A stretch of 15,779 nucleotides of DNA from the NCBI GenBank assembly GCA_033763995.1, contig JANRJL010000029.1:1-15779 (forward strand), written 5' to 3'. The position numbers and the translations under genes are program-made. Under the pieces are notes generated by a model. That model did not search any database and was not told where the DNA came from. It worked only from the letters and a program-made list of their open reading frames with translations. The stretch comes from GCA-2737725 sp033763995 (GTDB lineage: Bacteria; Pseudomonadota; Alphaproteobacteria; Rhodospirillales; Rhodospirillaceae). This document shows positions 12,525 through 15,779 of the stretch, piece after piece (position 1 is the first letter of the stretch; each line of letters begins with the position of its first letter).

Positions 12525-13253
12525 ATGAAGAAATCTTTAATGTCGTTGTTCGCCGTCGCCGCGCTGCTGGGTTTCGCGGCCACGGCCCCCGCCCAAGACA
12601 TCAAGCCCGGCGGTGTGATCGTCTTCGGCGGCACCGGCCAGGCGGGCTCCTACATCGCCAAGATGCTGGCCGAGAAAGGCGAGACGGTCAGCGTGTTCGC
12701 GCGGGCCTCGTCCGACCGCAAATACCTCGCCGGCGTGACGGTCGACTATCTCACGGGCGACGCCATGGTCGCGGCCGACGTCGAGGCGGCGATGATGAAG
12801 GCCAAGCCGCGCGTGGCCGTCAACGCGCTGGGCCGCGGGCGCGACCAATGGGGCTTTTGGGCCGTCACCCAAATCAACATCACCGCGGCGGCCAAGAAGG
12901 CCGGCGTGAAGGAACTGATCTATCTCAGTTCCGTGGGCGTGGGCGACAGCGCGCAGGCCTATACGCCCGAAGCGCGGGAACGCACCAAAGTGGTCCACGC
13001 CGAACGCCTGATCGCGGAGGAAAACATCAAGGCGAGCGGGCTCACCTACGTTATCATCCGCATCGGTGGCGTGAACTGGTTCGACAAGCCCGCCACGGGC
13101 AAGGCTTATCTCACCGAGGATCGCAGCGTGCTGGGCATGATTCAGTACGTCGACTTGGCCAAGCTCACGGTCGACTGCATCGGCAATCCGACCTGCGCCA
13201 ACAAGACCTGGGCCTCGGTGGACCCCACAGTGAAGCGCCCGGAAGGCCGCTGA
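12525..13253 (+). CDS. Exported NmrA-like Rossmann-fold protein (paralog 1)
   Basis: A 242-aa protein of the NAD(P)-binding NmrA/atypical SDR type. Residues 1-23 form a Sec signal peptide (KK, then hydrophobic LMSLFAVAALLGFAA, cleavage probable after APA). The mature protein begins QDIKPGGVIVFGGTGQAG, so the dinucleotide-binding glycine loop GGTGQAG (35-41) comes almost at once. Later segments KELIYLSSVGVGDS and ASGLTYVIIRIGG are typical of NAD(P)H-binding family PF13460. No YxxxK catalytic pair is evident. The only two cysteines are C218 and C224 near the C-terminus. ATG 12525 was chosen over an in-frame start 42 codons earlier because of GAGGGG upstream and the intact signal peptide. The second paralog follows 37 nt later, so they form an operon. 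Function is unknown; a periplasmic location is inferred and is odd for a cofactor-binding fold. Confidence 0.88.
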   Translation: MKKSLMSLFAVAALLGFAATAPAQDIKPGGVIVFGGTGQAGSYIAKMLAEKGETVSVFARASSDRKYLAGVTVDYLTGDAMVAADVEAAMMKAKPRVAVNALGRGRDQWGFWAVTQINITAAAKKAGVKELIYLSSVGVGDSAQAYTPEARERTKVVHAERLIAEENIKASGLTYVIIRIGGVNWFDKPATGKAYLTEDRSVLGMIQYVDLAKLTVDCIGNPTCANKTWASVDPTVKRPEGR

Positions 13254-13290
13254 TCACCGCTTTCTTTTGCGTCGCAATCAGGAAATGCTC

Positions 13291-14019
13291 ATGAAAAAAT
13301 CTCTACTGTCTCTGGTCGCCATGGCCGCACTGCTCGGCTTCGCGGCTCCGGCGCCCGCCCAAGACATCAAGCCCGGCGGCGTGATGGTGGCGGGCGGCGC
13401 GGGCCTGCTCGGCTCGGATATCGTCAAGCTGCTGCTGGCCAAGGGCGAAACCGTATCGGTGTTCGTGCGCCCGGAAACGGACCGCGCCAAGCTCGCGGGG
13501 CTCGCTGTCCACGTCACCGAAGGCGATGCCATGAAGGCCGCCGACGTGGAGGCCGCCGTGATGAAGGCGAAACCGCGCGCGGTCATCAACGCCATCGGCG
13601 GGCGGGGCAACACGGTCGGCTTCTGGGACACGACGCAGAAAAACATCACCGCCGCGGCCAAGCAGGCGGGCGTGAAAGAACTCATCTTCTTCTCGTCCGT
13701 CGGGGTGGGCGACAGCGCCAAGGCCTATCCGCCCGAGGACCTGGCCCGCGCCCGCGAGGCCATGCTCGAGCGCGAGCGCGCGGAGGACGACCTGAAGGCC
13801 AGCGGACTCACTTATGTCATCATCCGCACCGGGGGCTTGAGCTGGCATGGCGAGCCGCCCACGGGCAACGGCACGCTCACCGAGGACCGCGGCGTACTGG
13901 GCATGATCAAATATGCCGATCTCGCCCGCCTCACGGTGAACTGCATCGGCAACGCCGCATGCGCCAACAAGACCTGGGCCTCGGTGGACCCCAATCTTAA
14001 GCGCCCCGAGGGGCGGTAG
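13291..14019 (+). CDS. Exported NmrA-like Rossmann-fold protein (paralog 2)
   Basis: Also 242 aa and alignable to the preceding protein without obvious gaps; 70 of the first 100 residues match by manual count, including the signal peptide and QDIKPGG after the predicted cleavage (after APA, residue 23). The glycine loop is GGAGLLG (35-41), so nucleotide binding is still plausible. C218 and C224 are again the only cysteines, in CIGNAACANKTWASVDP. Differences concentrate around 39-82 and 105-115, near the expected cofactor and substrate pocket, which suggests divergence in ligand after duplication. ATG 13291 has AGGAA about 7 nt upstream; an in-frame start 8 codons earlier would spoil the signal peptide. 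No terminator is visible between the two genes. Function is unknown. Confidence 0.87.
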   Translation: MKKSLLSLVAMAALLGFAAPAPAQDIKPGGVMVAGGAGLLGSDIVKLLLAKGETVSVFVRPETDRAKLAGLAVHVTEGDAMKAADVEAAVMKAKPRAVINAIGGRGNTVGFWDTTQKNITAAAKQAGVKELIFFSSVGVGDSAKAYPPEDLARAREAMLERERAEDDLKASGLTYVIIRTGGLSWHGEPPTGNGTLTEDRGVLGMIKYADLARLTVNCIGNAACANKTWASVDPNLKRPEGR

Positions 14020-14065
14020 AGTCAAATTCGATCGAACCGAATCACACCGGCTCAGCAACACCTTC

Positions 14066-14119
14066 TTTTTGGTCGCATTTTCCACGCCAACCGGTGCCCA
14101 CTTGTCGGGAAAATGCTCT
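14066..14119 (+). repeat. Dispersed palindromic repeat, copy 2
   Basis: The second copy of the 54-bp element at 2183-2236, here on the plus strand, with four differences (two adjacent). The 9-bp outer arms (14075-14083 gcattttcc and 14108-14116 ggaaaatgc) are intact. The inner hairpin is altered, because the bases equivalent to AAGTGG have become AACCGG. It lies 47 nt after the second NmrA-like gene and just before the tRNA promoter. Confidence 0.8.
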
Positions 14120-14151
14120 CGAACCCAAGGCTTTCCAAGGCCCCGCCCGCC

Positions 14152-14180
14152 TTGTGGGCCTGACTTTCAGGCGCTATAAG
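14152..14180 (+). promoter_or_regulatory. Promoter of tRNA-Pro
   Basis: TTGTGG (14152-14157), a 17-nt spacer and TATAAG (14175-14180) form a good sigma-70-type promoter. Transcription would start near 14187, giving a leader of about 47 nt before the tRNA. Confidence 0.6.
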
Positions 14181-14233
14181 CTGCCCCTCCCGAACCCCAA
14201 GGGCGGTTGCCCAAGGGTGGTGAGACCCCGTGC

Positions 14234-14310
14234 CGGAGCGTAGCTCAGCCTGGTAGAGCACTGCTTTCGGGAGGCAGGGGTCGGAGGTTCGAATCCTCTC
14301 GCTCCGACCA
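14234..14310 (+). tRNA. tRNA-Pro (anticodon CGG)
   Basis: A 77-nt cloverleaf with encoded CCA. The acceptor stem cggagcg pairs with cgctccg, the D stem is gctc/gagc, and the anticodon stem ctgct/ggcag has one G-U pair. The loop ttcggga gives anticodon CGG, reading proline codon CCG, with G at position 37 as in other tRNA-Pro. The T arm carries ttcgaat. Codon CCG is frequent in such GC-rich genomes. The gene has its own promoter and terminator. Confidence 0.96.
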
Positions 14311-14332
14311 AAGTAAAAAGCCTAGCCCATTG

Positions 14333-14373
14333 CGAAGTGGCTTTCGGGAACCCCCGGAAGCCACTTCGTTTTT
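14333..14373 (+). terminator. Strong intrinsic terminator of tRNA-Pro
   Basis: A perfect 11-bp stem (14333-14343 cgaagtggctt with 14358-14368) continues inward by a wobble pair and four more pairs, leaving a 4-nt loop (14349-14352), and is followed by five T residues. It begins 22 nt after the tRNA and isolates it from ccoN. Confidence 0.92.
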
Positions 14374-14422
14374 GCGGGTATTGCCGAACAAATTCAAAGA
14401 CTCGCGCGCCTGGCCCTTGCAC

Positions 14423-14436
14423 CTGATCCACGTCAA
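14423..14436 (+). promoter_or_regulatory. FixK/FNR-like site upstream of ccoN
   Basis: CTGAT-CCAC-GTCAA matches the FNR/FixK consensus TTGAT-N4-ATCAA at 8 of 10 defined positions, and GTCAA is a common FixK half-site. A -10-like GATAAAT lies at 14457-14463. With the hexamer TAAATC (14459-14464), transcription would start near 14471 and the dyad centre would be at -41.5, the class II activator position. This agrees with the known low-oxygen control of cbb3 oxidase operons. Confidence 0.7.
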
Positions 14437-14463
14437 GGTTGCCGCGTTTCCGAGCCGATAAAT

Positions 14464-14510
14464 CTGCCCCCACGATCATAGGACCACACGACCACGATCC
14501 TTGGGGGCAG
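14464..14510 (+). repeat. Inverted repeat covering the ccoN ribosome-binding region
   Basis: ctgccccc (14464-14471) pairs perfectly with gggggcag (14503-14510). The right arm contains the likely Shine-Dalgarno GGGGGC of ccoN. Between the arms, ccacgatc occurs twice (14470-14477 and 14492-14499). If transcription starts near 14471, the left arm would be mostly outside the RNA, so this may be a DNA site instead of an RNA switch. Confidence 0.5.
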
Positions 14511-14516
14511 TTCATC

Positions 14517-15779
14517 ATGTACGCCTTGAGCGACTACCAGCGCCGCGCGAACACCTTCGACGGCGGGCTGGCCTTCTTGTTTGCAGGCCTGTGCCTTATG
14601 GCGGTCATTTGGGCCGGCTTGGCTCATGACCCCTCTATGGCCTTCCACGGCTGGGTTTTTGCCACGGCGTTCCTGGCCGCTTCGGTGGTGCTGGGCGACC
14701 GCGTGGTAGCGCGCAACGGCGGCGATGCGGCGCTGGCCATCCCGCCCACGGGCTACAACGACGCGGTCATCAAGGCCGGCGTGATTGCCTCGGTGTTCTG
14801 GGGCGTGGCCGGGTTCCTGGTGGGCCTGATCATCGCGTTGCAACTGTCGTTTCCGGCGCTCAACTTCGATCTGCCCTGGATCAACTTCGGCCGCCTGCGC
14901 CCGGTGCACACCTCGGCGGTGATCTTCGCCTTCGGCGGCAACGTGCTGATCGCCACGTCGTTCTATGTCGTGCAGCGCACCTGCCGCGCGCGGCTGGCGG
15001 GCGAGATCGCGCCGTGGTTCGTCTTCTGGGGCTACCAGTTGTTCATCGTCGTCGCGGCCACGGGCTATCTGCTGGGCGTGACGGAATCGCGCGAATATGC
15101 CGAGCCCGAGTGGTACGCCGATGTGTGGCTGACGGCGGTGTGGGTGGTTTACCTGCTGGTGTTCCTGGTCACCATCGCGCGGCGCCAGGAACCGCATATT
15201 TACGTCGCCAACTGGTTCTATCTCGGCTTCATCGCCACGGTGGCGATGCTGCACCTGATCAACAATCTTTCGGTGCCCGTCTCGCTGCTGGGCTCGAAGA
15301 GCTACAGCCTGTTCTCGGGCGTGCAGGACGCGCTGACGCAATGGTGGTACGCCCACAACGCCGTGGGCTTTTTCCTCACCGCGGGCTTTCTCGGCATCAT
15401 GTACTACTTCGTGCCCAAGCGCGCCGAGCGGCCGGTTTACTCCTACCAACTGTCGATCATCCACTTCTGGGCCCTGATCTTCATGTACATCTGGGCGGGC
15501 CCGCATCACCTGCACTACACGGCGTTGCCGGAATGGGCGCAGACCTTGGGCATGACGTTCTCGGTGATGCTGTGGATGCCCTCGTGGGGCGGCATGATCA
15601 ACGGCCTCATGACCCTGTCGGGCGCCTGGGACAAGCTGCGCACCGACCCGGTGCTGCGCATGATGGTGGTGGCGGTGGCCTTCTACGGCATGGCCACCTT
15701 CGAGGGCCCGGTCATGTCGATCAAGGCCGTCAACTCGCTCAGCCACTACACCGACTGGACCGTGGGCCACACCCACTCG
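14517..15779 (+). CDS. ccoN: cbb3-type cytochrome c oxidase subunit I (CcoN), partial
   Basis: The first 421 residues of the catalytic heme-copper subunit of the high-affinity cbb3 oxidase, which reduces O2 to water in the inner membrane at low oxygen; the gene runs off the window end. It is multi-spanning, and the known ligands are present: H131 (RPVHTSA, low-spin heme b), H280 (YAHNAVGFF, copper B), H330 and H331 (GPHHLHY, copper B), and H418 and H420 (GHTHS, heme b3 and b). Y324, in IFMYIWAG six residues before H330, matches the cross-linked tyrosine of cbb3 enzymes. Spacing agrees with the Pseudomonas stutzeri enzyme plus about 71 extra N-terminal residues, which seem to include two more membrane helices, as in longer CcoN proteins. 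The start ATG 14517 has GGGGGC about 9 nt upstream. ccoO, ccoQ and ccoP are expected beyond the edge. Confidence 0.96.
   Translation, partial: MYALSDYQRRANTFDGGLAFLFAGLCLMAVIWAGLAHDPSMAFHGWVFATAFLAASVVLGDRVVARNGGDAALAIPPTGYNDAVIKAGVIASVFWGVAGFLVGLIIALQLSFPALNFDLPWINFGRLRPVHTSAVIFAFGGNVLIATSFYVVQRTCRARLAGEIAPWFVFWGYQLFIVVAATGYLLGVTESREYAEPEWYADVWLTAVWVVYLLVFLVTIARRQEPHIYVANWFYLGFIATVAMLHLINNLSVPVSLLGSKSYSLFSGVQDALTQWWYAHNAVGFFLTAGFLGIMYYFVPKRAERPVYSYQLSIIHFWALIFMYIWAGPHHLHYTALPEWAQTLGMTFSVMLWMPSWGGMINGLMTLSGAWDKLRTDPVLRMMVVAVAFYGMATFEGPVMSIKAVNSLSHYTDWTVGHTHS

Noticed and set aside
14234..14310. tRNA-Pro as an integration site for a mobile element
   Set aside because: I saw no partial duplicate of the tRNA 3' end in the window and no integrase gene; the tRNA has its own promoter and terminator.
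14433..15776. A 447-codon minus-strand open frame at the right edge
   Set aside because: Antisense to ccoN, whose heme and copper ligands are all present in the plus frame.

Overview
The window looks like chromosomal DNA of a GC-rich alphaproteobacterium. Support comes from GC-biased codon use, a GlyQ / S49 peptidase / TrmN6-type methyltransferase / DUF2007 / long-chain polyprenyl synthase gene set in an order I recall from many alphaproteobacteria, a CcoN-type (cbb3) oxidase gene behind a FixK/FNR-like site, and paired TonB-dependent receptors. I cannot assign a genus. No phage, transposase, CRISPR array or recognisable defence system is visible.

Left part (1-2310, minus strand): glyQ, a small membrane-anchored zinc-ribbon protein and a cytosolic-type SppA/S49 peptidase are packed head to tail. 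A palindromic dispersed repeat lies directly upstream of the peptidase start; a second copy is at 14066-14119.

Receptor block (2311-7939, minus strand): two large paralogous TonB-dependent receptors (862 and 855 aa) in tandem. Each has its own hairpin terminator and its own upstream region, and the two upstream regions share a 37-bp box. The duplicated unit therefore seems to include regulatory DNA. The block separates the S49 peptidase from the methyltransferase gene, as if inserted into a conserved housekeeping cluster.

Middle (7940-10380): a trmN6-like methyltransferase and a DUF2007 gene overlap by an ATGA motif (minus strand). They diverge from a polyprenyl diphosphate synthase gene of the ispB type (plus strand, GTG start), which probably makes the quinone side chain. 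After it come about 340 bp of nested palindromes.

Right part (10381-14019): rhlE (DEAD-box RNA helicase with a long Gln/His/Gly-rich tail) followed by an infA gene with a C-terminal extension form a likely cold- or growth-related RNA/translation pair on the minus strand. Divergent from them are two tandem paralogous genes for NmrA-like Rossmann proteins. Each is 242 aa and carries an apparent Sec signal peptide and a conserved cysteine pair, which is unusual for a nucleotide-binding fold.

End (14020-15779): tRNA-Pro(CGG) with a good promoter and a strong terminator, then ccoN, the catalytic subunit of cbb3 cytochrome oxidase, cut by the window edge. A FixK/FNR-like dyad sits at the spacing expected for oxygen-responsive activation.

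The most unusual items are the exported Rossmann-protein pair and the receptor duplication with its shared upstream box and conserved cysteine pairs. Neither is proof of a new system.
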